From Rhodomicrobium vannielii ATCC 17100 (GTDB lineage: Bacteria > Pseudomonadota > Alphaproteobacteria > Rhizobiales > Rhodomicrobiaceae), in assembly GCF_000166055.1 (NCBI RefSeq), contig NC_014664.1:955927-1019926 (forward strand): a DNA stretch of 64,000 nt, written 5' to 3'. Shown one piece after another: positions 47,711 to 58,802 of the stretch (positions are counted from its first letter, which is position 1; every line of letters begins with the position of its first letter). The position numbers were made by a program, and so were the translations under genes. The notes under the pieces were generated by a model. That model searched no databases, had not been told where the DNA came from, and was given only the letters and a program-made list of their open reading frames with translations.

Positions 47711-48580
47711 ATGAGCAAGGTTGCATTCATCGGACTTGGCGTCATGGGCTATCCCATGGCCGGGCATATTTCCAAGCGCGGCCACGATGTGACGGTCTTC
47801 AACCGCACGGCGGCGAAGGCAGCGAAATGGGTGGCGGAGTTCGGCGGCCAGCACGCGCCGACGCCCGCTGAGGCCGCGAAGGGGGCGGATTTCGTCTTCT
47901 CCTGCGTCGGTAACGACAACGACCTGCGCGAAGTGACGACCGCTCCCGACGGCGCGTACGGTGCGCTTAAGCCCGGCGCGATCTTCATCGACAACACCAC
48001 CGACTCCGCCGATGTCGCGCGCGAGCTTCACGCGGCCGCGAAGGCGCACGGCGCGCATTTCCTCGACGCTCCGGTTTCGGGCGGACAGGCGGGCGCGGAA
48101 AACGGCACGCTCACGGTGATGGTCGGCGGCGACGCGGACGCCTTCGCCAGTGCCGAACCGGTCATCGCCTCGTTCGCACGCGCCGTGAAGCATATAGGGC
48201 CGGCGGGCGCGGGCCAGCTCACGAAGATGGTCAATCAGCTCTGCATCGCGGGCGTTGTGCAGGGGCTCGCTGAGGGCATCCACTTCGCGCAGAAGGCGGG
48301 GCTCGACGTGCCCGCCGTGATCGACACGATCTCCAAGGGCGCGGCGCAGTCCTGGCAGATGGAAAACCGCTCGAAGACGATGGACGCCGGCCAGTTCGAC
48401 TTCGGCTTCGCGGTCGACTGGATGCGGAAGGACCTCGCAATCTGTCTCGACGAGGCGCGTAAGAACGGCGCTCATCTGCCGCTCGCCGCGCTTGTCGATC
48501 AGTTTTATTCCGAGGTGCAGGCGATGGGCGGCAAGCGCTGGGACACGTCGAGCCTCATTGCGCGGCTGAACCGAAAATAA
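47711..48580 (+). CDS. 3-hydroxyisobutyrate dehydrogenase-family oxidoreductase
   Basis: 289-residue NAD(P)-dependent beta-hydroxyacid dehydrogenase. Rossmann motif FIGLGVMGYPMAGHISKRGH, the substrate-binding DAPVSGGQAGAENGTLTVMVGGD, and the catalytic lysine in GAGQLTKMVNQLC. It could be a 3-hydroxyisobutyrate, tartronate semialdehyde or glyoxylate/succinic semialdehyde reductase; no pathway neighbour decides. Confidence 0.88.
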   Translation: MSKVAFIGLGVMGYPMAGHISKRGHDVTVFNRTAAKAAKWVAEFGGQHAPTPAEAAKGADFVFSCVGNDNDLREVTTAPDGAYGALKPGAIFIDNTTDSADVARELHAAAKAHGAHFLDAPVSGGQAGAENGTLTVMVGGDADAFASAEPVIASFARAVKHIGPAGAGQLTKMVNQLCIAGVVQGLAEGIHFAQKAGLDVPAVIDTISKGAAQSWQMENRSKTMDAGQFDFGFAVDWMRKDLAICLDEARKNGAHLPLAALVDQFYSEVQAMGGKRWDTSSLIARLNRK

Positions 48581-48783
48581 TCGCGCGCACCAAAACGACA
48601 ACCCAAGGTTTTTCCGTTATAATATAACCCACCAAAGATTGTTATTTGGTGTTCCAGAAGCAACAGTCGCTTTCTCATGACACGCCATTGACGGATATCA
48701 ACAGGAGCAGCAAAGGGCGCGCCTTGTTGCTCGATAGCCGCCGTGTGTAAGCTTGCGCCGGGCTTGGGTCGGGGCATTCTTTC

Positions 48784-49710
48784 ATGCGTATTGCGCAGTT
48801 TTTTTCCGTCGCCGCGTCATGTGCGCTTGTCGGGCTTGGCGGTTGCACAACGGTGCCCGCGCTCAGCCCCATCAACGGCACCGAGGCGCGCGAGGACGGC
48901 AGCATTCCGATCAACGAGGTCGTGAAGCGCGTCAAATGCGAGATCTACGACGCGACGCGCGACATTCCCAAGGAATACGCCTGGTTTCAGACCTGGGGCG
49001 CCAATGTCGACCTCGACCTGATCGCCAACGAGTCGTCTTCGATCACGCCTTCGGTCGCTGTGCTTGATCCGTTTCCGCCTTTCAGATCGGCTTCGCTCGG
49101 CACCTTCTCGCGCGGCTTTTCGCTTGGCCTCGGCGGCGGCGTCGCCACCACCGCTTCGCGGACCGAGAGCGTGAGCTTCTCCATGAATTTCACGGAGGTG
49201 CACGAGCAACTCAACCCGGCGAGCAAGGTCAACCGACGTGAAGCGTTCGACAATTGCAACCTTCCCAAGGGACGCGATCTGAACAGCGATCTTGGGCTCA
49301 GGCAGTGGATCAAGTCGGTGCTCGGTCCGCTGGAAGGCGGCAACCGCGCCCTGCTGTCGCCGCAGCCGAAGCAAAGCACTCGGCCCGCCGCGCCTCCGGC
49401 TTTCACGTGCCGTCAAAGGTCCGGCGCGCCTTCCGCAGACTGCGAAGCGCCGCTCAAGTCGATCACCCATTCCATCGAGTTCACCGTCGTGAAAAGCGCC
49501 AACATCAGCCCGAGCTGGACGCTGGTCCACTTCAAGGGCCACAACGGCAACAACTCACTCGCGAGCACTGGACGCACGGACACGCACCGGCTGAAGATCA
49601 CCCTTGGTCCCACCAACGAAACGCGCTCGAATGCGAGCACGCAGCAAAGCCTGCGTGAGATTGCGCCGGCGATCTCGAACGCCGTTGGCCAAACGCTGGG
49701 CGCGCGCTAA
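48784..49710 (+). CDS. Lipoprotein of unknown function
   Basis: 308 residues with a lipoprotein signal peptide and lipobox LGGC at about 18-21. The mature part starts TTVPALSPINGTEAREDGSIPINEVVKRVKCEIYDA and includes a Gly/Ser-rich strand region (GFSLGLGGGVATTASRTESVSFSMNFTEVHE) that looks like outer-membrane or periplasmic beta structure. No domain name can be given. Confidence 0.7.
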   Translation: MRIAQFFSVAASCALVGLGGCTTVPALSPINGTEAREDGSIPINEVVKRVKCEIYDATRDIPKEYAWFQTWGANVDLDLIANESSSITPSVAVLDPFPPFRSASLGTFSRGFSLGLGGGVATTASRTESVSFSMNFTEVHEQLNPASKVNRREAFDNCNLPKGRDLNSDLGLRQWIKSVLGPLEGGNRALLSPQPKQSTRPAAPPAFTCRQRSGAPSADCEAPLKSITHSIEFTVVKSANISPSWTLVHFKGHNGNNSLASTGRTDTHRLKITLGPTNETRSNASTQQSLREIAPAISNAVGQTLGAR

Positions 49711-49746
49711 GTGTTGGCGGCTGGGTCACCCGGCCACCATCCAGCT

Positions 49747-50994
49747 TTAGACTCCGCTAGCGCGCAACCGTGCCAGCACCTTCAGCCCGGCATAGCCGTC
49801 CGCTGGCTGCATACCGACCTTCAACTGGAAGTCGCGGATCGCCTTCATGGTGTCCTTGCCGACGCGGCCATCGGTGCCGTCGGTGTCGAAGCCCGCCGCA
49901 GTCAGCCGCTTCTGCAACTCCTGAACCTCCGCCAGCGTGGGTGCGCGCTCCCCGCCCGGGAACTGCTGCACGAACGGGCCTTCGCCTTTCAGGCGGTCGC
50001 CGAGATGGGCAATCGCCAGCGCGTAAGTGTTCGCCGGGTTGTATGACTTGATCGCATCGAAATTCCGCGTGAGCAGGAACGCCGGGCCGCGCGCCACCGG
50101 CTGCCACAGCCGCGCCTGTTCGCCGGGCCTCGGGAACGGCTTGCCGGTCGCCCGCGTCACGCCCTTGTCCTGCCATGCAGCGATGGACTTCCAGCCGCCC
50201 GCGCCGCCCATGCCTTCCGGCAGGCGCACTTCATAGCCCCAGCCCTCGCCGCGCCGATATTTCCCGCGCTTTGCGATATATTGTGCCGTGCCCGCAAGTG
50301 CATCGTCCGGCGGGCCGAAAGGCAAAATCTTGCCGTCGCCGTTGAAATCCACGCCCATGTTGAGCCAGACCTCGGGCATCCATTGCGTATGCCCCATCGC
50401 GCCCGCCCACGAACCGATCATCTCATCCGGCCTCGCCCAGCCGCGATCGACGATGACGAGCGCGTTCAGAAGCTCCTGCTCCCAATAGCTGCGGCGGCGC
50501 GGCTCGCCCCACGCGAGCGCCGCGAGCGCCGGGAACACGGGGCGCATATGCTTCGGGTTGGTAACGACATCGCCGAACGCGCTCTCCATGCCCCAGAGGC
50601 CGAGCATCACGTAGCGGTCCACGCCGTAGGTGCGCTCGATCTTCTCCAACAATGGCGCATATTCGCGGGCGCGCTCGATACCGATGCCGATACGCCAGTC
50701 GGACACGCGGCGATTAAGGTACTGCCAGACTTCTTCCTTGAATTCGGGCTGCGCCTTGTCGAGCGCGTAGACGGAGGTGTCGGGCTTGAGCGCTCCCATG
50801 ACACGCGCATACGTCGCGCCGGAGATGCCGCGCGAGCGGGCGCGGGCGCCGAACGCCTCGACCCATTGCGGAAATGGCATGCGCGCCGATTGTGCAGAAG
50901 CTGAAGGGGTTAGGACGCCGCTGCCGCAAGCGCCTGAGACCAGAGTGGCGAGCGCGCCCTGAAGCACCGCCCTGCGTGAAAAATTCATAGCCAT
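49747..50994 (-). CDS. Lytic murein transglycosylase (MltB family) with PG-binding domain
   Basis: Cleaves peptidoglycan glycan strands to 1,6-anhydro products. 415 residues: twin-arginine-like signal (NFSRRAVLQGALATLVSG), SLT_2 catalytic domain (about 45-335; catalytic Glu in GLWGMESAFGD, GSWAGAMGHTQWMPEVW) and a C-terminal peptidoglycan-binding domain (about 352-412, LQKRLTAAGFDTDGTDGRVGKDTMKAIRDFQ). The Arg-Arg pair suggests Tat export. Confidence 0.92.
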   Translation of the reverse strand: MAMNFSRRAVLQGALATLVSGACGSGVLTPSASAQSARMPFPQWVEAFGARARSRGISGATYARVMGALKPDTSVYALDKAQPEFKEEVWQYLNRRVSDWRIGIGIERAREYAPLLEKIERTYGVDRYVMLGLWGMESAFGDVVTNPKHMRPVFPALAALAWGEPRRRSYWEQELLNALVIVDRGWARPDEMIGSWAGAMGHTQWMPEVWLNMGVDFNGDGKILPFGPPDDALAGTAQYIAKRGKYRRGEGWGYEVRLPEGMGGAGGWKSIAAWQDKGVTRATGKPFPRPGEQARLWQPVARGPAFLLTRNFDAIKSYNPANTYALAIAHLGDRLKGEGPFVQQFPGGERAPTLAEVQELQKRLTAAGFDTDGTDGRVGKDTMKAIRDFQLKVGMQPADGYAGLKVLARLRASGV

Positions 50995-51274
50995 CGCGCC
51001 GAGGTTGCTGAAAACAACAGCAAAATTGTGGTCGCGCCTTTAATAACAAGGACATCATGGAATTTTGGTGAACGCCGCCTCGCGTCCCGGGCCACCAAAT
51101 CGGTAGCTTGGCCACACTCAGAAGTGGCAAGAATTAACCAACCCCAACCTTGGCCTAAAAATTGCCTTTGATCGGGTGCAGGAAACCTGTTGTCGAAGCA
51201 AGGATTCGTTTACCTTTTCACCCGCTCAGGTGATCGGACCTTCAGCTTGCCTGATATTGGAAGGTTGAAAAGTA

Positions 51275-52660
51275 ATGCGGAAAAAGGAACTCGCGCTCGG
51301 TGCGTTCCTCATCGCGCTGGTCGTGACCGGCGGATTTCTCTTCATGCCGCTCGTTCAGCGCGAAAGCGCGCAGGCGACGAGCCCTGAAATCTACAAGAAC
51401 CTCGAACTGTTCGGAGTCGTGCTGGAGCGCGTGCGCGCCGAATATGTCGAAAAACCCGATGACGCGAAACTCATCGAAAATGCGATCAAGGGCCTCGTGA
51501 ATGGGCTCGATCCGCATTCAGCCTATCTGACGCCCAAGGAATTTCAGGACGAGCAAGCCGACACGCGCGGCGAGTTCGGCGGCCTCGGCATCGATGTCAT
51601 GATGGAAGACGGTGCCATCAAGGTCATCGCGCCGCTCGACAATATGCCTGCCGATCGGGCAGGCGTGCTCGCTGGCGATGCAATCACGGCGCTCGATGGT
51701 CAAACGGTGAAGGGGCTCAGCATGGATGCCGCCGTCGACCGCATGCGCGGGGCGGTCGGCTCGCCGGTTACGCTCACGATCCAGCGGAAGGGCGCGACCA
51801 ACCCGATCACGGTGAAGGTCATCCGCGACATCATCAAGATCAATCCGGTGCAATATAGCGTCGAGGGTGATGCGGGCTGGATCAAGGTGAAGTCGTTCGA
51901 GAACGAACATACGACCGAATATCTTCAGAAGGCGGTCGAAGACATCAAGAGGACGCTCGACGGCAAGGTGTCGGGCTACGTGCTCGACCTGCGCAACAAT
52001 CCGGGCGGTCTGCTCGATCAGGCCATCGACCTTTCCGACGCGTTTCTCGACAAGGGCTCCATCGTCGTGACGCGCGGGAGGAATGCCGAAGACATCGAGC
52101 GCACGACCGCTAAGCCGGGCGATATCGCTGACGGCAAGCCGGTGATCGTGCTTCTCAACGGCGGATCGGCGTCAGCCTCGGAGGTCGTCGCGGGCGCGCT
52201 TCAGGACCACAAGCGGGCGACGCTGCTCGGCACACGCTCCTTCGGCAAGGGATCGGTGCAAACGCTCATTCCGCTCGCCAACAAGGGCGCGATCCGAGTC
52301 ACCACCGCACGCTATTTCACGCCGTCGGGCCGCTCGATCCAGGCGACCGGCATCGAACCTGATTATGTGGTGGAACCCGAGCTTCCGCCGGAGCTGAAGC
52401 TGCAACTCGCCAGCGTGCCCTTTGAATCCGAGGCTCAGTTGCGCGGCCATCTGAAGAACGCCGCCGCGACGGAAGAGGGGGGTGGCAGCATCTCCTACGT
52501 CCCGAAGGAGAAGGAAAAGGACAACCAGCTTCAGGCGGCGTTGGCGCTCCTCCATGGGCAACTGCCGCAAACGGGCAATAAGGCCATGGATTCGCTGGAT
52601 CAGGCGCGTGCCACGACCCCGGCTTCAAGCCCGCTGGCGAACGGCCCGTCGGGCGGCTGA
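51275..52660 (+). CDS. ctpA: Carboxyl-terminal processing protease (S41)
   Basis: Periplasmic Ser-Lys protease. 461 residues: N-terminal membrane anchor/signal (about 5-25), PDZ domain (about 95-180, GGLGIDVMMEDGAIKVIAPLDNMPADRAGVLAGDAI), and S41 domain with the catalytic serine in GGSASASEVVAGALQD and lysine in FGKGSVQT. A Ser/Pro/Ala-rich tail ends the protein. Confidence 0.93.
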   Translation: MRKKELALGAFLIALVVTGGFLFMPLVQRESAQATSPEIYKNLELFGVVLERVRAEYVEKPDDAKLIENAIKGLVNGLDPHSAYLTPKEFQDEQADTRGEFGGLGIDVMMEDGAIKVIAPLDNMPADRAGVLAGDAITALDGQTVKGLSMDAAVDRMRGAVGSPVTLTIQRKGATNPITVKVIRDIIKINPVQYSVEGDAGWIKVKSFENEHTTEYLQKAVEDIKRTLDGKVSGYVLDLRNNPGGLLDQAIDLSDAFLDKGSIVVTRGRNAEDIERTTAKPGDIADGKPVIVLLNGGSASASEVVAGALQDHKRATLLGTRSFGKGSVQTLIPLANKGAIRVTTARYFTPSGRSIQATGIEPDYVVEPELPPELKLQLASVPFESEAQLRGHLKNAAATEEGGGSISYVPKEKEKDNQLQAALALLHGQLPQTGNKAMDSLDQARATTPASSPLANGPSGG

Positions 52661-52870
52661 GCGTCGCGCGGCGGAGCGGCCGAGTCTCGGAGGGGGCCAT
52701 CGCGGCGAAATGCGTGTGATCGCCCCATCCATCATAAGCGCAAGTCGTGCGTGATCCCGCAAAAGTGGAAGCCTACTGTGCGATAGGATCATGCTCGATA
52801 AACTTGGAGCGCGCTTCAGATGCCAGTCATGCTCTAGCAGCGCGGTGTACGTGCGATAACGCTCTGAAAT

Positions 52871-54244
52871 TCAGTCGTGCGGTTCTTCGGCGTGGGCCGC
52901 GAGCACTTGCCCGGCGAGATAGAGCGAGCCCGCGATGACGATGCGGATGGGGCCTTTCGCGGCGGCGCGGCTTTTCGCAAAAGCCTCTTCGAGGCTCCCG
53001 GCTGGCTCGGCGGCAAGTCCCTCGCGGCGCGCGATGGCGGCAAGCTCGTCCGCCTTGTAAGCCGACGTCTGGCCCTCGATGTCGACGGTGGCCGTAAGCT
53101 CGGGCAGGCCCTGAAAGTGACGGAGAAAACCGCCCGCATCCTTGGTCGACAGCATTCCGACGATCAAATGAATGGGGCTCGACACGCGCTCTTCGAGGTC
53201 GGCCAGCGCGCGCGCCACCACCTCGCCCGCAGCTGGATTATGCCCGCCGTCCACCCAGATTTCCGAGCCCTCGGGCGCGAGCGCGTGAAGACGACCGGGG
53301 CCGAGGCGTTCGAGCCGCGCGGGCCAGACCGCCGATGTGATCCCTTTCGCGATGGCTGCCTCGGACACGTGGAAGCCTTCGAGGTTGCGCGCGGTGGCGA
53401 TGGCCGTGCCCGCGTTCTCGAACTGGTGGTGGCCGAACAAGCGCGGAAGCGGCAGATCGAGCAGGCTTTCCTCATCCTGATAGACGAGGTGGCCCTGCTG
53501 CTCGAACACGTCCCAGCTTGCACCGGCCGCGATCACAGGCGCTTCGAGGGCTGCGGCGCGCATGGCAATGACGTGCATCGCCTCGTCCGACTGCCGCGAG
53601 ACGATAGCGGGGCGTCCGCGCTTCAAAATGCCCGCCTTCTCGCCGGCGATGGCCTCGATATTATCGCCGAGATAGGAGCAATGATCGATCGAGATCGCCG
53701 TCAGCACGGTTGCCAAAGGCTCGTCGATGACGTTGGTCGCGTCAAGCCGCCCGCCGAGCCCCGTCTCCAGAAGTACGATGTCGGCCGGATTTTCGGCGAA
53801 GGCGAGGAACGCCGCTGCCGTGGTGATCTCGAAAAATGTGATCGGCTCGCCGCGATTGGCAGTCTCAGTGCGCGCCAGGACATCGGCCAGATGGCTCTCG
53901 CTGATCGGCCTTGCACCACCCTGCGCCGCGAGCTGGATGCGTTCATGGAAACGCACGAGGTGCGGCGAGGTGAAGACATGCGCGCGATAACCGGACGCTT
54001 CGAGCATCGCCTTCAGGAACGCGACCACGGACCCCTTGCCGTTGGTGCCCGCGACGTGAACCACGGGAGGAATGCTTCGATGTGGGTCGCCGAGCGCGCG
54101 GAGAAGCCGATGCACGCGGCCGAGCGAGAGGTCGATGCTTTTCGGGTGCAGCGTCTGAAGGCGCGCAAGCAGGCTGTCTGAGGGTGAGCTCAAGGAGATG
54201 TCCGAAGAATTGCGAGGGGCGCGAGTGTGCCCCGCTTTGCTCAT
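52871..54244 (-). CDS. folC: Folylpolyglutamate / dihydrofolate synthase
   Basis: Adds glutamate to folates, and usually also makes dihydrofolate. 457 residues of Mur-ligase fold: P-loop [42 protein letters not shown], and the C-terminal DGGHNPAAG. Its ATG overlaps the accD stop (ATGA), as in the accD-folC arrangement common in proteobacteria. Confidence 0.93.
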   Translation of the reverse strand: MSKAGHTRAPRNSSDISLSSPSDSLLARLQTLHPKSIDLSLGRVHRLLRALGDPHRSIPPVVHVAGTNGKGSVVAFLKAMLEASGYRAHVFTSPHLVRFHERIQLAAQGGARPISESHLADVLARTETANRGEPITFFEITTAAAFLAFAENPADIVLLETGLGGRLDATNVIDEPLATVLTAISIDHCSYLGDNIEAIAGEKAGILKRGRPAIVSRQSDEAMHVIAMRAAALEAPVIAAGASWDVFEQQGHLVYQDEESLLDLPLPRLFGHHQFENAGTAIATARNLEGFHVSEAAIAKGITSAVWPARLERLGPGRLHALAPEGSEIWVDGGHNPAAGEVVARALADLEERVSSPIHLIVGMLSTKDAGGFLRHFQGLPELTATVDIEGQTSAYKADELAAIARREGLAAEPAGSLEEAFAKSRAAAKGPIRIVIAGSLYLAGQVLAAHAEEPHD

Positions 54245-55263
54245 GACGGCGATGCGGGCGCCGGGGCCTTGGTCGGCTCAGGCGAGGCAGGCTCGACGGT
54301 TGTCGCCGCGATCTGTTCCGCCGTCGCCGGCAGCTTGGCGTCGGAGGCCGCGCCGTTCAAATGCCGTGCGTTGGCCTCGGCCGTAGACGCAGCGCGCGCC
54401 TTGGCCACTCCGCGGCGCTCCGCCGTCAGCATCGCGCAGATCCGGGCGAGCGTGTCGCGCAGTTCGTGGCGGTGCACCACCATGTCGATCATGCCGTGGT
54501 CGAGGAGATATTCCGAACGCTGGAAGCCATCGGGCAGCTTCTCGCGGATCGTCTGCTCGATGACGCGCGGCCCGGCAAAACCGATGAGCGCGCCGGGTTC
54601 CGCGATGTGGATGTCACCCAGCATGGCATAAGACGCAGTGACGCCGCCCGTTGTCGGGTTGGTCAGCACCACGATATAAGGCAGGCCCGCGTCGCGCAGG
54701 CGCTGCACCGCAACCGTGGTACGAGGCATCTGCATGAGCGACAAGATGCCCTCCTGCATGCGCGCGCCGCCGGACGACACGAAAAGGATGTATGGCGCTT
54801 TCAGCTCCACGGCTTTCATCATGCCGAGGATGATCGCCTCACCCGCCGCCATGCCGAGCGAGCCGCCCATGAAGGTGAAATCCTGCACGCCCGCGACGAC
54901 CGTCAGCCCATCGAGCAGACCGACGCCCGTTATCAGCGCATCCTGCATGCCGGTTTTCGCGCGCGCTTCCTTGATACGGTCGGCATAACGCTTCTCGTCG
55001 CGGAACTTCAGCGGGTCGGCGGGCACTTCGGGTGAGGGCAGCGTCTCGAACTTGCCGTCGTCGAAGAAGGTTTTCAGCCGCGGCACAGCCCCGATGCGCA
55101 TGTGATGGCCGGATTGCGGAAAAACGAACTGATTCGCCTCCAGATCCTTGTGGAATACCATCTGCCCGGTTTCCGGGCATTTGATCCAAAGGTTCTCCGG
55201 CATCTCCCTTTTCTGCCAGAGACCGCTGATCTTGGGGCGGACGACGCTATTGATCCAGTTCAC
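54241..55263 (-). CDS. accD: Acetyl-CoA carboxylase carboxyltransferase beta subunit
   Basis: Transfers CO2 from carboxybiotin to acetyl-CoA, the first step of fatty acid synthesis. 340 residues; the catalytic domain has [17 protein letters not shown] and [17 protein letters not shown]. The N-terminal zinc ribbon region reads [32 protein letters not shown]: only one of the four cysteines remains, as is normal for alphaproteobacterial AccD. A Pro/Ala/Thr-rich tail of about 50 residues follows the domain. Confidence 0.94.
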   Translation of the reverse strand: MNWINSVVRPKISGLWQKREMPENLWIKCPETGQMVFHKDLEANQFVFPQSGHHMRIGAVPRLKTFFDDGKFETLPSPEVPADPLKFRDEKRYADRIKEARAKTGMQDALITGVGLLDGLTVVAGVQDFTFMGGSLGMAAGEAIILGMMKAVELKAPYILFVSSGGARMQEGILSLMQMPRTTVAVQRLRDAGLPYIVVLTNPTTGGVTASYAMLGDIHIAEPGALIGFAGPRVIEQTIREKLPDGFQRSEYLLDHGMIDMVVHRHELRDTLARICAMLTAERRGVAKARAASTAEANARHLNGAASDAKLPATAEQIAATTVEPASPEPTKAPAPASPS

Positions 55264-55309
55264 GGCTTTTCGCTTTCATTGCCTCGTGGGAGGCCATCTT
55301 CGCTAGTGT

Positions 55310-56128
55310 TCAGGCTGCCTTCAGGCCGGCGGAGAGCTTTTCGACCAGTGTGAGCACGGAGCTTACGGTTAGTTCGGTCGCACGCCCCTTGTCGTCAAGG
55401 CTCTGGGCGATGGCATCTACGATCGCGGAGCCGACGACGACACCGTCGGCGACGCTCGCGATGGACTTCGCCTGTTCGGGCGTGCGCACACCAAAGCCGA
55501 CCGCGACGGGAAGCCTGGTTCTCGCCTTGATGCGAGCCACGTTCTTCGCCACCGCTTCGAGGTCGGGCGCGCGCGTTCCGGTCACGCCCGTGATCGACAC
55601 GTAATAGACGAAGCCACTCGTGTTCGCGAGTACGGCGCCGAGGCGATGGTCGTCTGTCGTCGGCGTTGTGAGGCGAACGAAATTCAATCCGGCGTTCAGG
55701 GCCGGGATGCAAAGCTCGTCGTCCGCTTCCGGCGGCGCGTCGACCACGATCAGCCCGTCGACGCCCGCCTCGACCGCGTCGGCGAGGAAACTATCCACCG
55801 GATAGACGTATATGGGGTTGTAGTAGCCCATAAGCACAATGGGCGTCGTTTTGTTCGTCTCGCGGAAGGCGCGCACCATGGCGAGCGTCTTGTGCATGTC
55901 CTGACCGGCGTGCAGCGCCCGCAGCGACGCGCGCTGGATCGCCGGGCCGTCCGCCATGGGGTCGGAGAACGGCATGCCAAGTTCGATGACATCCGCGCCC
56001 GCCCCCGGCAGACCCTTGAGGATTTCGAGAGACGTGGCGGTGTCGGGATCGCCAGCCGTAATGAAGGTGACGAAAGCCTTGCGGTCTTGAGCCGCCAATT
56101 CTTCGAAGACTGTCGCGAGCCGATGCAT
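55310..56128 (-). CDS. trpA: Tryptophan synthase alpha chain
   Basis: Cleaves indole-3-glycerol phosphate to indole, channelled to TrpB. 272 residues; catalytic Glu in [22 protein letters not shown] and Asp in [15 protein letters not shown], and phosphate loop GFGVRTPEQ. It lies about 30 bases after trpB in the trpF-trpB-trpA-accD-folC run. Confidence 0.95.
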   Translation of the reverse strand: MHRLATVFEELAAQDRKAFVTFITAGDPDTATSLEILKGLPGAGADVIELGMPFSDPMADGPAIQRASLRALHAGQDMHKTLAMVRAFRETNKTTPIVLMGYYNPIYVYPVDSFLADAVEAGVDGLIVVDAPPEADDELCIPALNAGLNFVRLTTPTTDDHRLGAVLANTSGFVYYVSITGVTGTRAPDLEAVAKNVARIKARTRLPVAVGFGVRTPEQAKSIASVADGVVVGSAIVDAIAQSLDDKGRATELTVSSVLTLVEKLSAGLKAA

Positions 56129-56161
56129 GATCGCCTTGAGCCTTAAGAGCGCGCGTGTGCG

Positions 56162-57397
56162 CTAGATGTCCATTCCGAGATGACCGGCAACGGCGAAGAT
56201 GTCCTTGTCGCCCCGTCCGCTCATGTTCATAACGAGGAGATCGTCCGGCGGCAAGGTGGGGGCAAGTTTTGTCACATAGGCGAGCGCGTGGGCGGGTTCG
56301 AGCGCGGGGATGATGCCCTCGATCCGCGTGCACAGCTGGAACGCATCCAGCGCCTCGCGGTCCGTCGCCGATACATAGGTCACGCGGCCGGTGTCGCGCA
56401 GCCAGCTATGCTCGGGCCCGATGCCCGGATAATCGAGGCCCGCCGAGATCGAATGTCCTTCAAGGATCTGGCCGTCGCCGTCCTGCAGCAGATAGGTGCG
56501 GTTGCCGTGCAGCACGCCGGGCTTGCCGCCGTTGAGCGAGGCGCAATGCCCGTTCGGCACATCGAGGCCCCTGCCCGCGGCTTCCACGCCGAACATCTTT
56601 ACGCTCGGATCGTCGAGGAAGGGGTGGAAAATACCCATCGCATTCGAGCCGCCGCCGATGGCCGCAACCAGCGTATCCGGCAGGCGGCCTTCCGCCGCAA
56701 GCATCTGCTCGCGGGTTTCCTGCCCGATGACGGCCTGAAAATCGCGCACCATGGCGGGATAGGGATGCGGACCGGCCACCGTGCCGATGATGTAGAACGT
56801 GTCCTCGACATTCGACACCCAATCGCGCAACGCCTCGTTCATGGCGTCTTTCAGCGTGCCGGTGCCCGAGATGACCGGCCGCACTTCCGCGCCGAGAAGC
56901 CGCATGCGAAACACGTTCGGCTTCTGCCGTTCGATGTCCGTCGCGCCCATGTATATCACGCAAGGCAGGCCGAAACGCGCGGCCACCGTGGCCGTCGCGA
57001 CGCCGTGCTGGCCCGCGCCCGTTTCCGCGATGATGCGCTTTTTGCCCATGCGCTTCGCCAGCAGGATCTGGCCGAGGCAGTTGTTTACCTTATGCGAGCC
57101 GGTATGATTCAGTTCCTCGCGCTTGAAGTACACCTTCGCGCCGCTGAGGTGCTGCGTGAGCCGTTCCGCGAAGTAGAGCGGGCTGGGCCGGCCTGCGTAA
57201 TGGGCGTTGAGGTCTGCGAGTTCCGCGTGAAATGCGGGATCGACCTTGGCCGCCTCATACGCCGCTTCGAGTTCGAGGATGAGCGGCATCAGCGTTTCGG
57301 CAACAAAGCGTCCGCCGTAAAGCCCGAAATGACCCCTTTCGTCCGGGCCGGTGCGGTAACTGTTCAGATGCAGCGGCGTTTCAGCGATGGGGTCCAT
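56162..57397 (-). CDS. trpB: Tryptophan synthase beta chain
   Basis: PLP enzyme joining indole and serine to tryptophan. 411 residues; PLP lysine in [24 protein letters not shown], and phosphate-binding GGGSNAMG. Start at 57397 ([14 protein letters not shown]) lies inside the end of trpF, an overlap of 17 bases; the longer upstream frame is trpF in another phase. Confidence 0.95.
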   Translation of the reverse strand: MDPIAETPLHLNSYRTGPDERGHFGLYGGRFVAETLMPLILELEAAYEAAKVDPAFHAELADLNAHYAGRPSPLYFAERLTQHLSGAKVYFKREELNHTGSHKVNNCLGQILLAKRMGKKRIIAETGAGQHGVATATVAARFGLPCVIYMGATDIERQKPNVFRMRLLGAEVRPVISGTGTLKDAMNEALRDWVSNVEDTFYIIGTVAGPHPYPAMVRDFQAVIGQETREQMLAAEGRLPDTLVAAIGGGSNAMGIFHPFLDDPSVKMFGVEAAGRGLDVPNGHCASLNGGKPGVLHGNRTYLLQDGDGQILEGHSISAGLDYPGIGPEHSWLRDTGRVTYVSATDREALDAFQLCTRIEGIIPALEPAHALAYVTKLAPTLPPDDLLVMNMSGRGDKDIFAVAGHLGMDI

Positions 57398-58076
57398 GTC
57401 GATCCTCTTCCGCCGCGGTCGCGGCGACTGGTTCAAGATGTTTGGCGGCGCGGACGAAGCGGGCGATGAGGTCCGGATCCTTGACGCCGGGAGCGCGCTC
57501 GACGCCTGACGAAACATCGACGCTTCGGGCACAACTCGTGGCAATTGCGAGCCGCACATTATCAGGGTCGAGGCCGCCTGAAAGCATAAAATCGGGTCTG
57601 GGTTGCGCCTTCGCGAGCCACGTCCAGTCGAACGAAATACCGTTGCCGCCGGGAAGTGCGTCGGGCGCGCGAGGCGGCGGTGCATCGAACAGCACGATGT
57701 CGGCGGTGGGTTCGAAAACGCGGGAGGCCTCGATATCGTCGAGGCTCCCGACCTTCACCGCCTTGATGATTCGCGTGCCGAAGCGGCGGCGGATTTCGGC
57801 CACGCGCTCGGCGCTTTCGCGGCCGTGAAGCTGGAAGAAGTCGGGCGCGACGCGGGTCTTGATCGCTTCGAGAAGCGCGTCGTCGGCATCGACCGTCAGC
57901 GCAACGATGGCGATACGCCCGCGCGCGAGCGTTGCAAGTTCCGCGGCCCGGTCGACCGAAACATTGCGCGGGCTTTTCGGGAAAAACACGAGGCCCGCAT
58001 AGTCCGTGCCCGCGCAGATCGCCGCTTCGAGCGTATCCTCGGTTGAAAGTCCGCAGATTTTGACGGAAACGGTCAT
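57381..58076 (-). CDS. trpF: Phosphoribosylanthranilate isomerase
   Basis: Amadori rearrangement step of tryptophan synthesis. 231 residues; catalytic Cys in [11 protein letters not shown] and Asp in [12 protein letters not shown], with [12 protein letters not shown]. First of the trp genes in this block; its 3' end overlaps trpB, implying coupled translation. Confidence 0.94.
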   Translation of the reverse strand: MTVSVKICGLSTEDTLEAAICAGTDYAGLVFFPKSPRNVSVDRAAELATLARGRIAIVALTVDADDALLEAIKTRVAPDFFQLHGRESAERVAEIRRRFGTRIIKAVKVGSLDDIEASRVFEPTADIVLFDAPPPRAPDALPGGNGISFDWTWLAKAQPRPDFMLSGGLDPDNVRLAIATSCARSVDVSSGVERAPGVKDPDLIARFVRAAKHLEPVAATAAEEDRHGPHR

Positions 58077-58403
58077 GCTCTCAAAAGCTGTCGAGATGGC
58101 TTATGTCTGCCTCACCAGATCGTGGCGGAGCGAAACCGCGCCATCTGTGATTTCACTCCGGCTTCCGCGTTCCTGGGAAGCGCGAAATCTTGGATTGCTA
58201 TCGTTCGACGGCATCGCAACGCGCCGCCTGGTCATTGCTCAAGACTAAGATTTCACAAAACCCGCGCTCACTTTGGAACAGGCAATGCGCCTCAATCTGC
58301 CCTGGCATTCGCGACCGTCGAAACGCGCTAAGTCTCATACATCGATTGCCCGCGTAAACCAGCCCTCCAATCCGCCTGACAAAGCCTCGGCGGAGGAACG
58401 GCC
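58077..58403. other. Intergenic region lapA-trpF
   Basis: About 330 bases upstream of trpF. I looked for a Trp-codon leader peptide with alternative hairpins and saw none. It probably carries the trpFBA promoter. Confidence 0.4.
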
Positions 58404-58766
58404 CTAGCGGATGGAGCGAAGCGCTCGCTGCTGGGGCTGCGCGGCACCGGGCTTCGGCAAAGCCTGCTCGAGTCCGCGCTTGAGCTTCTCGGCCTCCTGC
58501 TTCCAGATGGCCGCCTCCCTGTGCGTGTCGCGGGCGGCCTTGCGCCAGTGGCCCTGACCGAGCCACGCGACGATCCAGCCTCCGATAGCGCCAAGGAAAG
58601 CCGCGCCAAACAGGAAGGCGTAGAACGGCAGGTTCACCTTGAACGCGATGTCGCGGTCGATGAACGGATCGACGACGAAGGAGACGTCGTGCCGGTTCGC
58701 GACCGCGAAAGCAGCGATGACCGCGCCAATGATCAGAAGAAGAACGAAGATGAGGAAACGTTTCAT
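58404..58766 (-). CDS. lapA: LapA-domain (DUF1049) membrane protein
   Basis: 120 residues: two membrane helices (about 1-22 and 47-70), separated by the typical FAVANRHDVSFVVDPF segment, then a charged cytoplasmic coiled-coil-like region (HWRKAARDTHREAAIWKQEAEKLKRGLEQ). It matches the LapA-type LPS-assembly regulator domain found next to ihfB in many proteobacteria. Confidence 0.85.
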   Translation of the reverse strand: MKRFLIFVLLLIIGAVIAAFAVANRHDVSFVVDPFIDRDIAFKVNLPFYAFLFGAAFLGAIGGWIVAWLGQGHWRKAARDTHREAAIWKQEAEKLKRGLEQALPKPGAAQPQQRALRSIR

Positions 58767-58802
58767 GGATGCATCGGCCGAAGCGGCCGCCTGTCGCCAG
58801 AG

